From: Solirubrobacterales bacterium
GTDB lineage: Bacteria; Actinomycetota; Thermoleophilia; Solirubrobacterales; Solirubrobacteraceae
Reading direction: 5' to 3'
Length of the DNA stretch: 64,000 nucleotides
NCBI GenBank assembly: GCA_019240115.1
Contig: JAFAYV010000053.1
Coordinates: 22,956 to 86,955, forward strand
The position numbers and the translations under genes were made by a program. The notes below the pieces were generated by a model. That model did no database searches. It had not been told where the DNA came from and was given only the letters and a program-made list of their open reading frames with translations. Below, in pieces: positions 1 to 8,904 of the stretch (positions are counted from its first letter, which is position 1; each line of letters starts with the position of its first letter).

Positions 1-1
1 C

Positions 2-376
2 GCGCTCGAGCCCGTCCTCGATCACCTCTGGCTGGCGTCCGGCGCGCACGTCAACGCGATCGGAGCGAGCTCGCTGAGCGCGCGCGAGCTCCCGGTCCGG
101 ACGGTCGCCGCGGCCGCGCTGTACTGCGACAGTCGCGAGTCGCTGCGCCACGAGGCCTCCGAGTTCCGCCTCGCGATCGAGCAGGGCCTGATCGACGAGC
201 ACCACGTCCGCGCCGAGCTCGGCGAGGTCCTCGCGGGACTCGCCGCCGGGCGCCGCAGCCCCGACGAGCTCACCGTTTTCCGCTCGCTCGGGATCGGCGT
301 CGAGGATCTGGCGGCCGCCTCGCTCGCCGTCGACGTCGCCCACGGCCGCGGCCTCGGGGTCGAGGTCGATCTGTGA
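2..376 (+). CDS. Ornithine cyclodeaminase/mu-crystallin family protein, C-terminal part
   Basis: The reading frame is open from the window edge to TGA at 374-376, so only the last 124 residues are visible. The segment GAHVNAIGASSLSARELP followed by a YCDSRES stretch and an E-GEVLAG...RRSPDELTVF-SLG-AVEDLAAA-like ending is the usual C-terminal half of this NAD(P)-binding fold. Family members deaminate ornithine or reduce cyclic imines and ketimines, so the exact substrate cannot be told from the fragment. The Asp of the DSRES stretch falls in the cofactor/substrate region. The start lies outside the window. The next gene on this strand is several kb away, so it probably ends its own transcript. 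Confidence 0.75.
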   Translation, partial: ALEPVLDHLWLASGAHVNAIGASSLSARELPVRTVAAAALYCDSRESLRHEASEFRLAIEQGLIDEHHVRAELGEVLAGLAAGRRSPDELTVFRSLGIGVEDLAAASLAVDVAHGRGLGVEVDL

Positions 377-510
377 TCGCGCTCGCCCCGATCGACGCGG
401 CTCGGGAAGTGGCACCGGCGACAGCCAGATGACGGGCCAGGATCTCGCGGAACTCCTGCAACGTCTCCCGGTGCCGAGGAACGTGCCCTGCAGCGCGCCC
501 GAGTAGTAGC

Positions 511-639
511 CGGGTCCTGCTCCGCCCAGCCGACACGAACGTTGTACTGCGCCAGCTCGCGCGCCGCCTTAACGACGACGCGGCCCTCCGCGTCGAGGAT
601 GAGCGTGCGGGCACCGCCGGTGCCTTCGTCGACACCCAT
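511..639 (-). pseudogene. Truncated FGGY carbohydrate kinase start (glycerol/xylulose kinase-like)
   Basis: From ATG at 639 the minus strand reads MGVDEGTGGARTLILDAEG and about 25 further residues ending in GWAEQDP. This is the classic N-terminus of FGGY kinases, with the phosphate-loop region DxGTxxxR and the GWxEQDP motif. A GAGGG Shine-Dalgarno sits 8-9 nt upstream. After about residue 43 the frame becomes arginine/serine-rich and unrelated, and no kinase sequence continues before the neighbouring plus-strand gene ends at 376. I read it as the surviving 5' end of a kinase gene cut by a deletion. It is only an SDR gene away from glpD, so glycerol kinase is a natural parent, but this is inference. 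Confidence 0.6.
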
Positions 640-754
640 GACGTATCCCTCGCTCGTTGCCTCACCCTCCGTATCGCCGACTCCCGAGCGATCGTCCCGA
701 GGGTCCCCTGCGTGGTCGGCACAGCCGTCACCTCATGGCCGGTCGTGGGCTCGG

Positions 755-1525
755 CTACCACTTGGTGAACCCCCCGTCGATGAGGAGGTCGGCGCCGGTC
801 GTGAACGACGCGGCATCGCTCGCCAGGAACACCGTGGGCCCGACGAGGTCGTCTGGAGTTCCGACCCGGCCCATGGGGGTGTCATCCGCGAACTGGGTCA
901 TGCGCTCCTCCCACTCAGGCCCACTGGTCATAGCCGTGGCTATGTATCCGGGGCTGATGGAGTTGACCCGCACGCCCCGCCGGCCCCATTCGAGGGCCAG
1001 GCTCGCGGTGAGGTGCTTGACACCCGCCTTCGACGCGTTGTAGTGAGCTTGCTGCAGTCCGCGGTTGGCGATCGTCGCCGACATCGAGGCGATATTGATG
1101 ATCGAGCCCTGTCCTCTGTCCAGCATGACCTTCCCCTCGGCCCGGCAGCACACGAACACGCCGGTCAAGTTGGTGTCGATCAGCCGACCCCAGAGCTCAT
1201 CCGTCATGTCCTCGGCGGGCGAGGAGCTGTTGATCCCGGCGCAGTTGACGGCAATGTCGAGCGCGCCGAGTCGCTCTGTGTGCTCCGCCATCGCCCGGTC
1301 CACGGCCGACGGGTCCGTCACATCGGCAATGAGGGAGATCGCGGTTCGCTGAAGTCCGCCGATCGCATCGAGCGTGGCCGACAGCCCCTCCTCCTGGCTG
1401 GCCAGATCCAGGCAGCTGACGTCCGCCCCCTGCTCGGCCAAGCCCGCGGCCAGCCTTTGCCCGATGCCGCTGCCGGCCCCGGTCACCAGCGCCGTCCTCC
1501 CCGTCAGGTCAAATAAGGTGGCCAT
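755..1525 (-). CDS. SDR family NAD(P)-dependent oxidoreductase
   Basis: A 256-residue classical short-chain dehydrogenase. The start at 1525 (ATG, MATLFDLTGRTALVTG) is chosen because GAGGAG lies 7 nt upstream and the frame further upstream has no family sequence. Visible motifs are TGAGSGIG (nucleotide binding, near residue 14), NCAG in place of NNAG, the catalytic Ser and YNASK (Tyr and Lys), and the C-terminal GADLLIDGG signature. Length is typical. It lies between the kinase remnant and glpD on the same strand, with a 250-bp gap to the latter, so it may serve sugar-alcohol metabolism. The substrate cannot be predicted. Confidence 0.9.
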   Translation of the reverse strand: MATLFDLTGRTALVTGAGSGIGQRLAAGLAEQGADVSCLDLASQEEGLSATLDAIGGLQRTAISLIADVTDPSAVDRAMAEHTERLGALDIAVNCAGINSSSPAEDMTDELWGRLIDTNLTGVFVCCRAEGKVMLDRGQGSIINIASMSATIANRGLQQAHYNASKAGVKHLTASLALEWGRRGVRVNSISPGYIATAMTSGPEWEERMTQFADDTPMGRVGTPDDLVGPTVFLASDAASFTTGADLLIDGGFTKW

Positions 1526-1778
1526 AGTGCCCAACTCCTCGCTCGGTTTTCCGTCGTGACGCACGTCCGCCTCCGCACCTCGCGCCTGCGGGCGTGCGGG
1601 AACGGACACGCTGGTGGTGCTTGCCAGAGATGCGCTCGCCGCGCCGTGCACCTCGTGACCTCTCCTACCCGACCGTCAGCGCGGGAATCTGGACCCGATG
1701 GCCCCCGCCGATGCGCCGCCGGCGCCCGGCGGAACGCGCTCTGGCCGCCCGCCTGAGGCTCTGCACCGCGCCGGGCGG

Positions 1779-3488
1779 TCATGAGGGCACGTCACGACGA
1801 TGGCACCCCACCCGCCGACCTCGCGGCCTCGGCCCACTCCGATGACCGGGGGACTCCGCCCGGCCGCCGGAAGGCACGGCGGCCATAGCCGAGCCGTCAC
1901 GGCCGGGGACGGCGAAGCGCTGCACGTATCGCCGGTAGTCCTCGACCTCTTCGGTGGTCCGCCGCGAGTCCCAGCCGATGTCGCGCGCGATGATCCGCGC
2001 GGCGCGCTCGGCGCACCCCAGGCCCCTGTCCGGGCTCAGGCCCGCCATGGTCCGGCGCATCAGCGCGTCGGTGAGCGTCTGCGCGAGCTCCTCCCTGAAC
2101 GCGAAGATCAACTCGGCGCCGATCGCGCCGGTGCTCTCGTGAAACGGCGAGAGAAGCTCCGGCGATCCCGCCCCGACTCTCAGCACATCCGCGGCCCGCG
2201 AGCCGTACACGTCGACGAGGCGGTCCGCAACGGGACCGGAGAGGCCGCTCGAGGTCGCAAACGCGTTCCGGAAGTGGTCGAGGTCGGCCACCTTCGCCCC
2301 CGGGAGCGACAGGTCCCGGGTGACGCACGGGGGCGGCTTGCGCCCGAGGAGGGCGAATACCTTGTCCACCGTCTCCTCGGCCAGGCTCCGGTAGGTGGTC
2401 AGCTTGCCGCCGACGATGGACACCAGGCCACGGATCTCAGGAGCATGATCGTGGATGATGTGGCTGCGGGGAAGTTTCCACTCCGACCGCCCCGGCAGAT
2501 ATGGCAACGGCCGTATCCCGCTGTAGGTGAAGAGGATGTCGTCGGGCGTGAGGTCCGCGCCGGGGATGAGGCGGTTGGTCTCGGTCAGGAGGTAGTCGAT
2601 CTCGTCCTCGTCGGCGCGGGCTTCCCCGGGGTCGTCATCGAAGCGGCGGTCGGTGGTGCCGATGAGATATCGGCCATCCCAGGGGACGACCAGGATGAGG
2701 CGTCCGTCCGCCTGGGATTCGTAATAGACGGCATCCGTCAGCGCTCCGGGAAACGGATCCACGACCAAATGGCTGCCCTTCGTGCCGCCGATGAGCCTCT
2801 CGACGGGCTCGCCCGCAGCCTTGAACACCGAGTCGACCCACGGGCCGGCCGCGTTGACGATGACATCGCCCCGCAGCTCGTGGCGTGCGCACGTCATCGC
2901 GTCGGTGTACCGAACGCCGCGCGCGTGGCCGTTCTCCATCAGCAGGCCGTCCACCGCAGCATGCGTGTGAATCACCGCGCCGTCGGCGCGAGCGGCGAGC
3001 ACCGTCTCCACACAGAGCCGCTCGGGCCACATGACCTGCCCATCGATATACACCGCCGCTCCGCTCAGGCCCTCACGGTTCATGCCCGGAAAGCGTTCGA
3101 GGGTCTCCTCCCGGGACAGGATCCGATGTCTCGACGCGGTCTTGTCGAAGGAGAGCGCGTCATAGGCGATCATGCCGGTTCGGATCATCCACGGCGGGCG
3201 CTTGTTGTGCCCGTAGAACGGCATCAGGAGCGGCACCGGCTTGACCAGATGTGGTGCCAGGCGGAGCAGGCGCTCGCGTTCACGGAGCGACTCGCGCACC
3301 AGCCGCACGTCAAGCTGCTCGAGGTAGCGAAGACCACCGTGGATCAGTCGTCCCGACCAGCTTGAAGTGCCGCTCCCGAAGTCCTCCTTCTCGAGCAACG
3401 CGACCCGCAGGCCGCGCGCGGCGGCGTCGCGGGCGATGCCCGCGCCATTGATGCCGGCCCCGATCGTGATCAGATCGAACGGCAGCAT
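1779..3488 (-). CDS. glpD: FAD-dependent glycerol-3-phosphate dehydrogenase
   Basis: Oxidises sn-glycerol-3-phosphate to dihydroxyacetone phosphate at the membrane, passing electrons to quinone. The 569-residue protein starts at ATG 3488 (MLPFDLITIGAGINGAG), preceded by GGCGAGGTG; the longer upstream frame is arginine-rich noise. Seen are the FAD Rossmann motif GAGINGAG at about residues 9-16, FGSGTSSWSGRLIHGGLRYLE typical of GlpD, the GTTD and GGKLTTYR stretches of the FAD/substrate domain, and a C-terminal DUF/DAO_C-like helical region. The last 35 residues, after the QRFAVPGRDG stretch, are low-complexity and not shared with well-known GlpD proteins, perhaps from loss of an earlier stop. 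The nearby kinase remnant suggests that a glycerol-use locus has decayed. Confidence 0.93.
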   Translation of the reverse strand: MLPFDLITIGAGINGAGIARDAAARGLRVALLEKEDFGSGTSSWSGRLIHGGLRYLEQLDVRLVRESLRERERLLRLAPHLVKPVPLLMPFYGHNKRPPWMIRTGMIAYDALSFDKTASRHRILSREETLERFPGMNREGLSGAAVYIDGQVMWPERLCVETVLAARADGAVIHTHAAVDGLLMENGHARGVRYTDAMTCARHELRGDVIVNAAGPWVDSVFKAAGEPVERLIGGTKGSHLVVDPFPGALTDAVYYESQADGRLILVVPWDGRYLIGTTDRRFDDDPGEARADEDEIDYLLTETNRLIPGADLTPDDILFTYSGIRPLPYLPGRSEWKLPRSHIIHDHAPEIRGLVSIVGGKLTTYRSLAEETVDKVFALLGRKPPPCVTRDLSLPGAKVADLDHFRNAFATSSGLSGPVADRLVDVYGSRAADVLRVGAGSPELLSPFHESTGAIGAELIFAFREELAQTLTDALMRRTMAGLSPDRGLGCAERAARIIARDIGWDSRRTTEEVEDYRRYVQRFAVPGRDGSAMAAVPSGGRAESPGHRSGPRPRGRRVGCHRRDVPS

Positions 3489-3667
3489 GTCACCTCGCCG
3501 GAGAGCGTCTCCGTCAGCCTCCGTGCCAGCGGCGGCATGGTGCGCACGGCCCAAGGTCACCCTCGGCTCCTCGGTGGTCGTCCATCGAGCCGCTTGAGGC
3601 CGAGCAGCATGGACATGCCGGTCACGCGCCCTGCAGCGCGGCGAGTATATGCCAGGCGCCTGGAAGC

Positions 3668-3691
3668 GGCCGCGCCGGTTTTGGCGCGGCC
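3668..3691 (-). terminator. GC-rich hairpin between small gene and glpD
   Basis: GGCCGCGCC (3668-3676) and GGCGCGGCC (3683-3691) form a perfect 9-bp stem around a GGTTTT loop. It sits 45 nt beyond the stop of the small gene that ends at 3737 and before glpD. There is no T-run after it, so it would act only as a U-less terminator or as an mRNA-stabilising hairpin. Confidence 0.45.
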
Positions 3692-3736
3692 GGCTCTCGC
3701 CCGAACCCCGGAAGCGGGTCCAGCGCGGCCGCTGAG

Positions 3737-3940
3737 TCAGATGCCGAGGTCGGAGAGGTGCTCGTACTCGAGCGCGAGCCCGGTGACCGCCTGGTGCACG
3801 AGGGCGAGCGCGGCGCGGACGTTGGCCGCGACGTTGGGAGCGAGCTCGGGATCGGCGGCGAGCCACTTGAGCTGCGCGTAGACGGCGAGCACCCGCTCCT
3901 CGGTCTCGGTGCACTCGTCGCCGAGCAGGTCGCGAGTCAC
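3737..3940 (-). CDS. Small hypothetical protein coupled to the CoA-ligase gene
   Basis: A 67-residue protein (MTRDLLGDECTETEERVLAV...) starting at GTG 3940, which overlaps the TGA of the upstream ligase gene in a GTGA junction, so the two are translationally coupled. It is acidic and predicted all-helical, with no membrane segment and no cofactor motif. I do not recognise the family. Coding potential is supported by the coupling, the balanced amino-acid composition and the hairpin just downstream. A role as a small accessory subunit of the ligase is possible but unproven. Confidence 0.6.
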   Translation of the reverse strand: MTRDLLGDECTETEERVLAVYAQLKWLAADPELAPNVAANVRAALALVHQAVTGLALEYEHLSDLGI

Positions 3941-5286
3941 GGCGAAGCCCCCAGCGGGACTTCGCGCCGGTCGACGGTGCGCCGCGCCTTGAGCTCGAAG
4001 CGCGGCAGGGCGCCGGCGGCCGCGAGCTCGACGCGGAAGTTCAACCCCTCGTGGGCCTGCGCGAGCTCGCCGTGCAGGCGGTCGCGCAGCTCGGGCCATC
4101 GCTGCACCGAGACCTCGGCCCGCAGCTCGACGCACAGGCTGATCTCGTCGCGGACGCCCTCGCGGAAGATGACCGTCTGGAACTCGTCGACCTCGGCGTG
4201 CTCGCGGACGATCGCCTCGATCGCGCGGGGGTAGACGTTCGTCCCGCGGACGATCCGCATGTCATCGACGCGACCGAGGATGCCGCCCTCGTAGATGTCG
4301 AGGGTCCGCCCGCACCCGCACCGGGCCGCCGGGACCTTGCAGACGAGGTCGCCGGTGCGATAGCGCAGGAGCGGAATCGCACCCCGGCCGAAGGACGTGA
4401 CGACGCGCTCGCCGGGCTCGCCGCGGGCGATGGGCTCGAGGGTCACCGGGTCGATCACCTCCTCGATCACATGGTCCTCGATGATGTGGGTGCCGCCCGG
4501 CTGATGGGCGCACTCGAAGACCATGATGGTGCCGATCTCGGTCATCCCGGCGGTGTCGAACGCCCGCGCTCCCCACTGCGCCTCGATCAGCGCCTTCGTC
4601 TGCGGGATCGAGCCCGCGGGCTCGCCGGAGAGGATGACCCGCCGCACCGCCGATCCGCGCAGGTCGATGCCGTGAGCCTCGGCCTCCTGGGCAAGGCGCA
4701 GCGCATAGGTGGGCGTCGAGGCGACGACGGTGGCGCCGAAGGCGATGATCTGACGCACCCGCGCCTCGGTCGTCTGCGCGCCGCCGGGGATGTTGAGGAC
4801 GCCGATCTTCTCCATCGCGTAGTGCAGGCCCCAGAAGCCGATGAACGAGCCGTAGCCGAAGGCGATGTAGGCGGTGTCGGCGGGACGGACCCCGCAGCCC
4901 CAGACCGCGTAGGACCACAGCTCGGCCGCCCACGCCCAGTCCTTGCGCGAGTCCAGCGCGCGCAGCGGCTCGCGCCCGGTCGTGCCCGAGGTGGTGTGGA
5001 TCCGGATCGCTCCCTCGCCGTCGATCGTCGGCAGCTCGCCGTAGGGCGGGCGCTCGCGCTGGGAGTTCATCCAGTCGTCGCGGGTCAGCATCGGCAGTCG
5101 CCGCAGGTCGTCGAGCGAGCGCAGCGCGTCGGGATCGACCCCGGCGAGCGCGCGCCGGTACCAGGGGCTGCGCTGCGCCGCCCATGCGGTGTGCCGCCGG
5201 AGCTTGGCCATCTGCAGCGCCTCGAGACGCGACCGTTCGAGCGTTTCGGTCTTCGGGTTCCAGAACGGGCTCGCCGCCGCGGCCAT
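3937..5286 (-). CDS. Phenylacetate-CoA ligase-type AMP-binding enzyme
   Basis: A 449-residue ANL-superfamily acyl-CoA synthetase of the PaaK type. It would activate an aromatic acid with ATP and CoA. FWNPKTETLERSRLEALQ at the N-terminus matches the PaaK start. The ATP P-loop-like motif is HTTSGTTGREP, followed by GMTEIGT (the A5-like motif), YRTGDL, and a C-terminal domain beginning LGRVDDMRIVRGTNVYP. Length is normal for PaaK. Position beside kynurenine-pathway and CoA-ester genes makes anthranilate (2-aminobenzoate) a reasonable substrate guess, with phenylacetate, benzoate or salicylate as alternatives. It is divergent from the oxidoreductase at 5347 across 60 bp and coupled to the small gene downstream. 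Confidence 0.88.
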   Translation of the reverse strand: MAAAASPFWNPKTETLERSRLEALQMAKLRRHTAWAAQRSPWYRRALAGVDPDALRSLDDLRRLPMLTRDDWMNSQRERPPYGELPTIDGEGAIRIHTTSGTTGREPLRALDSRKDWAWAAELWSYAVWGCGVRPADTAYIAFGYGSFIGFWGLHYAMEKIGVLNIPGGAQTTEARVRQIIAFGATVVASTPTYALRLAQEAEAHGIDLRGSAVRRVILSGEPAGSIPQTKALIEAQWGARAFDTAGMTEIGTIMVFECAHQPGGTHIIEDHVIEEVIDPVTLEPIARGEPGERVVTSFGRGAIPLLRYRTGDLVCKVPAARCGCGRTLDIYEGGILGRVDDMRIVRGTNVYPRAIEAIVREHAEVDEFQTVIFREGVRDEISLCVELRAEVSVQRWPELRDRLHGELAQAHEGLNFRVELAAAGALPRFELKARRTVDRREVPLGASP

Positions 5287-5346
5287 GTGGCCGCGGACGA
5301 TACCTGACGTTGTTCCGGAGTTCTATGTCGAGTATCGTCGGCGCGC

Positions 5347-6273
5347 GTGGACTACGGGGTCTTCCTGCCGGTCTCGGGCTCGGCTGCGACCCGCGACGGG
5401 CTGCGCCATGCGGCGCAGACGGCCGAGCGGCTGCGCTTCAGCACCGTATGGGCCGCCGACCGGATCGTCATCCCCTGGCAGATCGACACCGCGTACGCCT
5501 ACAGCTGGTCGGGAACGTTCATCGTGCCGCCCGAGAAGCCGTTCCTCGACACGATGACGGCGCTCGCCTTCCTCGCCGGGGCGACCGATCGGATCGGGCT
5601 CGGGATCAGCGTCCTGGTCACCACCTACCGCAACACGCTGCACTGGGCCAAGGTGGCGGCGACGATCGACCGGCTCTCGGAGGGACGGTTCATCTGCGGG
5701 GTCGGGATCGGCTGGATGCGCGAGGAGTTCGAGGCCCTCGGACTCGGAGAGCGCTTCGAGCAGCGCGCCGCGCTGGGCGAGGAGCAGATGGCAGTCGCGC
5801 ACAATCTCTTCTCCGAGTCGCACGCGAGCTTCCACGGCGCGTTCCACGACTACGACGACATCGCCTTCGAGCCCAAGGCCCACGGAGCCCGGATCCCGAT
5901 CTGGTGCGGCGGCGAGAGCCGCGGCGCCCAGCGGCGCGCCGGCCGCCAGGCCGACGCCTGGTTTCCGTACTTCACCGAGATCACCCCGCAGGGCCTGCGC
6001 GAGCGCTTCGAGTACGTGCGCGAGACCGCCGCCGCTGCCGGGCGCGATCCCGACAGCGTGCGCCTGAACTGCTGTCTGCCCGTGGAGGTCACCGACGCGC
6101 CGATCGAACAGGATCCGCAGCGCCTGCGCGGCACGCCGCAGCAGATCGCGCACGCCCTGGCGGCCTTCGAGGCGGTGGGCGTCGAGCACGTGGCGCTGCA
6201 GTTCCTCGTCGGGCGCTTCCCGGAGCGACTCGCGCAGATGGAGCGGCTCGCCCCCGCGATCATGCCGACCTAA
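5347..6273 (+). CDS. LLM-class flavin/F420-dependent oxidoreductase
   Basis: A 308-residue TIM-barrel oxidoreductase of the luciferase-like superfamily, starting at GTG 5347 (MDYGVFLPVSG). The family signature LxxATDRIGLG...VTTYRNTLHWAKVAATIDRLSEGRFICGVGIGWMREEF is evident near residues 78-130, as is the IPIWCGGES strand. Proteins of this type use FMN or, in Actinobacteria, often coenzyme F420; the sequence alone does not separate the two here. It is transcribed away from the CoA ligase and converges on the cyclase gene. It may reduce or oxidise an intermediate of the aromatic pathway, but that is an inference from context. Confidence 0.85.
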   Translation: MDYGVFLPVSGSAATRDGLRHAAQTAERLRFSTVWAADRIVIPWQIDTAYAYSWSGTFIVPPEKPFLDTMTALAFLAGATDRIGLGISVLVTTYRNTLHWAKVAATIDRLSEGRFICGVGIGWMREEFEALGLGERFEQRAALGEEQMAVAHNLFSESHASFHGAFHDYDDIAFEPKAHGARIPIWCGGESRGAQRRAGRQADAWFPYFTEITPQGLRERFEYVRETAAAAGRDPDSVRLNCCLPVEVTDAPIEQDPQRLRGTPQQIAHALAAFEAVGVEHVALQFLVGRFPERLAQMERLAPAIMPT

Positions 6274-6319
6274 GGGCCCACGACTTCCTAATTGACGGCT
6301 CCGGCGGCGTCTGGACGCG

Positions 6320-7099
6320 CTAGCGGGCAACGAAGGCGAGCACGCGCGAGGGGCTGCCGGTGCCCTCGACGAGGCGCAGCGGCGCCACGACGAGGAGCGC
6401 GCCGGTCGCCGGCAGCGCCGCGAGGTGGGCGAGCGAGGTGAGGCCATAGCGGCCCGCGCCGAGCAGGAAGTTGTGGACCGGGAAAGCCGGATCGAACCCG
6501 CCCGCGGCGCCGGCGTCGATGCCGACCGTCTCGACGCCGAAGCCGACCACCCCGGGATGCCGGGCGAGCCACCGTGCCGCGCCCACGTCGGGTCCCGGCG
6601 TCACCGGACCCTCCGGTCCGGCGTTGATAAACGCCGCCTCGTCCTGGGCGCGCGCGTCCCAGCCCGTGCGATAGAGCACCCAGGCGCCGTCGGGGATCGC
6701 GCCGTGCTCGGCCTCGAAGGCATCGAGGTGCTCGGCCGTCAGCAGGTGGCCGGGATCGGCGGCGACCGCGGCGGCGTGGTCGACGACGACCGCCGGGCCG
6801 ACGAGCCGACGCGGCGGGATCGAGCCGACGTCCTCGCCGTCGCGGCCGGTGATCCAGTGGATCGGCGCGTCGAGGTGGGTGCCGGTGTGCTCGCCGAGCT
6901 CGAGCACGTCCCACGCCCACGCCGGGCCGTCGTCGTCGAAGCGGCTGAGCGGCCGGCGCGAGAGGTGCGGGGTGTTGGCGAACGGCTCCGGGAGCACGAG
7001 CACCGGCGTCGTCTCCGACAGCGGTTGGGTGAGGTCGACGACCTGCACCGAGCCGTCGGCGAGAGCGGCGAGGAGATCGGTGACGGCGGGACTGGGCAC
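6320..7099 (-). CDS. Cyclase family protein (kynurenine formamidase-like)
   Basis: A 259-residue metal-dependent hydrolase of the cyclase/KynB fold. The start is GTG 7099, preceded by AAGGAG with 5-nt spacing. The metal-binding motif HTGTHLDAPIHW matches the HxGTHxDxPxH consensus, and VDLTQPLSETTPV is the usual N-terminal strand. KynB converts N-formylkynurenine to kynurenine, and this protein is about 50 residues longer than typical KynB, so a broader cyclic-amide or enol-lactone hydrolase role remains possible. It lies 25 bp downstream of the ThDP gene in the same direction, and the window also encodes tryptophan dioxygenase, which makes the formamidase assignment attractive. Confidence 0.8.
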   Translation of the reverse strand: MPSPAVTDLLAALADGSVQVVDLTQPLSETTPVLVLPEPFANTPHLSRRPLSRFDDDGPAWAWDVLELGEHTGTHLDAPIHWITGRDGEDVGSIPPRRLVGPAVVVDHAAAVAADPGHLLTAEHLDAFEAEHGAIPDGAWVLYRTGWDARAQDEAAFINAGPEGPVTPGPDVGAARWLARHPGVVGFGVETVGIDAGAAGGFDPAFPVHNFLLGAGRYGLTSLAHLAALPATGALLVVAPLRLVEGTGSPSRVLAFVAR

Positions 7100-7124
7100 G
7101 AGGTCTCCTTCCCGGGTCGGCGCG

Positions 7125-8828
7125 CTAACCCGCGCGGAACGCTTCCGTGAGCCAGTCGGCGCACACGGCCGGGTTGACCTTGGCGTCGAGGACCATCGGT
7201 CCCGATCCGTTGCGCAGCCAGTCGTGCAGCGGCCCGAGATCGGCGATCGAGCGCACCGTCATGCCCGCGGCGCCCGCGGCCCGCGCGATGCGCGCGAGGT
7301 CGGCGTCGGGGAACCGGACCGGCGCGAGGTCCTCGCCCATCGGCCCGAAGTGATGGACCTCGGCGCCGTAGGCGGCGTCGTCGTAGACGGCCACGAGCAG
7401 CCGCACGCCGAACCGCGCGGCGGTCTCGATCTCGGCGAGCGAGAGGAACGCGCCGCCGTCGCCGAGGACCGCGACCATGACCCGATCCGGCCGGGCGACG
7501 GCACCGCCGATCGCGGGGCCCAGCGCGAGCCCGACGGCCTGGAAGGCGTTGATGAACAGCCACGAGCGCGCGTCGGGAACGTCGAGGTAGAAGGACGGAT
7601 ACCCCTGGAAGTGCCCGGAGTCCACGGCGACCGCGACCTCGCCCCCGAGCGCGTCGGCGAGCGCGATCCCGAGCGTGCGGGGGTCGATGTGCTCGGCGGT
7701 GCTCTGCTCGGCGTAGGGCTCGTGGCGCCAGTGCCCGCGGGCGATCCGCGGCGCGAGCTCGGGGGTGCGCCAGCCGGCCGGGGCATCGCCGCCGCGCTCG
7801 AGCTGCGCGAGCAGCGCCTGGGCGGTGAGCGCGGTGTCGCCGACGATGCCGAGCGCCACCGGGAGGTTGGCGCCGATCGCGTCGGGATCGAGATCGACCT
7901 GGACGACGCGGGTGCCGTCACCGATCAGCTCGCGGTGGCGCGTCGTCCAGTGGTTGAGCGTCGCGCCGAACGAGATCACGACGTCGGCGGCGGCGATCAG
8001 CTCGGCGGCGACGGGCGAGGCGAACCCGCCGGAGATCCCGAGGTCGAACGGGTCGCCGGCGAACAGGCCCTTGGCGACCGCGGAAGTGGCGAGCAGCGCC
8101 CCGGCGCGCGCGGCAAGCGCCGCGATGTCGGGTCCGGCGTCGGCGAGGACGGCGCCGCGGCCGCCGATCAGGAGGGGACGCTGCGCGTCGCGCAGGATCT
8201 CCGCCGCCTCGGCGACCGCCGCGGGGCGAGGAGCGGGGGTCGCGGGAATCGACGACCACGGCGGCAGGAGGCGTCCGCCGTCGGGCACCGGGAGGGTCTG
8301 CAGGTCGATCGGGAGCATGAGGACGACCGGGCGGCGCTCGACCTCGGCGCGGCGCAGCGCCCGGGCGGCGTCGGCGGCCGCGCTCGCCGGCCCGTGGACG
8401 CGGTCGGCGACCGCCCCGACCGCCTCGACGAGCCCGTGCTGGTCGATGCGGAAGTTCGAGCGCCGCGCGCCGGCGGGGGTCTCCCCGGCGAGCACGACGA
8501 GCGGCGTGCGGCTCTTGACGGCCTCGGTGAGCGCGGTCAGGGTGTTGGTCAGCCCGGGCCCCTGGTGGACCGAGACGACGCCCACCCGGCCGGTCGTCCG
8601 CGCCCAGCCGTCGGCCATGCCCGTGGCGCCGGCCTCGTGGCGGGCCGCGAAGTAGCGGGCGCCGGCGGCGACGAGCGCGTTGGTGGCGACCGCGTTGCCG
8701 CTGCCGATGAGGCCGAACACGGTGTCGACGCCGAGCGCCCCGAGCGCGTGCCCGACGACCTGGGCCACGGTGGTTCCGGCGACCGGCGCGCGGTCCTGCC
8801 TGTCGATCGCCGGCGCGGCTGCATCCAC
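7125..8828 (-). CDS. Thiamine diphosphate-dependent enzyme (acetolactate synthase/decarboxylase-like)
   Basis: A 567-residue three-domain ThDP enzyme starting at GTG 8828. The N-terminal PYR domain has ARHEAGATGMADGWAR with the conserved catalytic Glu, the central domain has the GGFASPV...VISFGATLNHWT region, and the C-terminal PP domain has GDGGAFLSLAEIETA with the distal metal ligand as Asp in VYDDAAYG. Family members cleave or form C-C bonds next to carbonyls: acetolactate synthase, benzoylformate decarboxylase, cyclohexane-1,2-dione hydrolase and similar. The lack of an acetolactate synthase small subunit argues against a biosynthetic role. In this catabolic setting ring cleavage or decarboxylation of a diketone is conceivable, but unsupported directly. 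Confidence 0.85.
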   Translation of the reverse strand: MDAAAPAIDRQDRAPVAGTTVAQVVGHALGALGVDTVFGLIGSGNAVATNALVAAGARYFAARHEAGATGMADGWARTTGRVGVVSVHQGPGLTNTLTALTEAVKSRTPLVVLAGETPAGARRSNFRIDQHGLVEAVGAVADRVHGPASAAADAARALRRAEVERRPVVLMLPIDLQTLPVPDGGRLLPPWSSIPATPAPRPAAVAEAAEILRDAQRPLLIGGRGAVLADAGPDIAALAARAGALLATSAVAKGLFAGDPFDLGISGGFASPVAAELIAAADVVISFGATLNHWTTRHRELIGDGTRVVQVDLDPDAIGANLPVALGIVGDTALTAQALLAQLERGGDAPAGWRTPELAPRIARGHWRHEPYAEQSTAEHIDPRTLGIALADALGGEVAVAVDSGHFQGYPSFYLDVPDARSWLFINAFQAVGLALGPAIGGAVARPDRVMVAVLGDGGAFLSLAEIETAARFGVRLLVAVYDDAAYGAEVHHFGPMGEDLAPVRFPDADLARIARAAGAAGMTVRSIADLGPLHDWLRNGSGPMVLDAKVNPAVCADWLTEAFRAG

Positions 8829-8904
8829 TGTCGCGCATCGTACAACCGAGCGCCGGGCCGGTCGCGGCTTGAGCTAGCGTGTGCGAGGGGATGGTGACCT
8901 GCTG

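Noticed and set aside
5184..6323. Long Arg-rich frames overlapping the LLM oxidoreductase and ligase genes
   Set aside because: These are shadow frames caused by high GC; they lack domains and their composition is Arg/Pro/Ala-biased.
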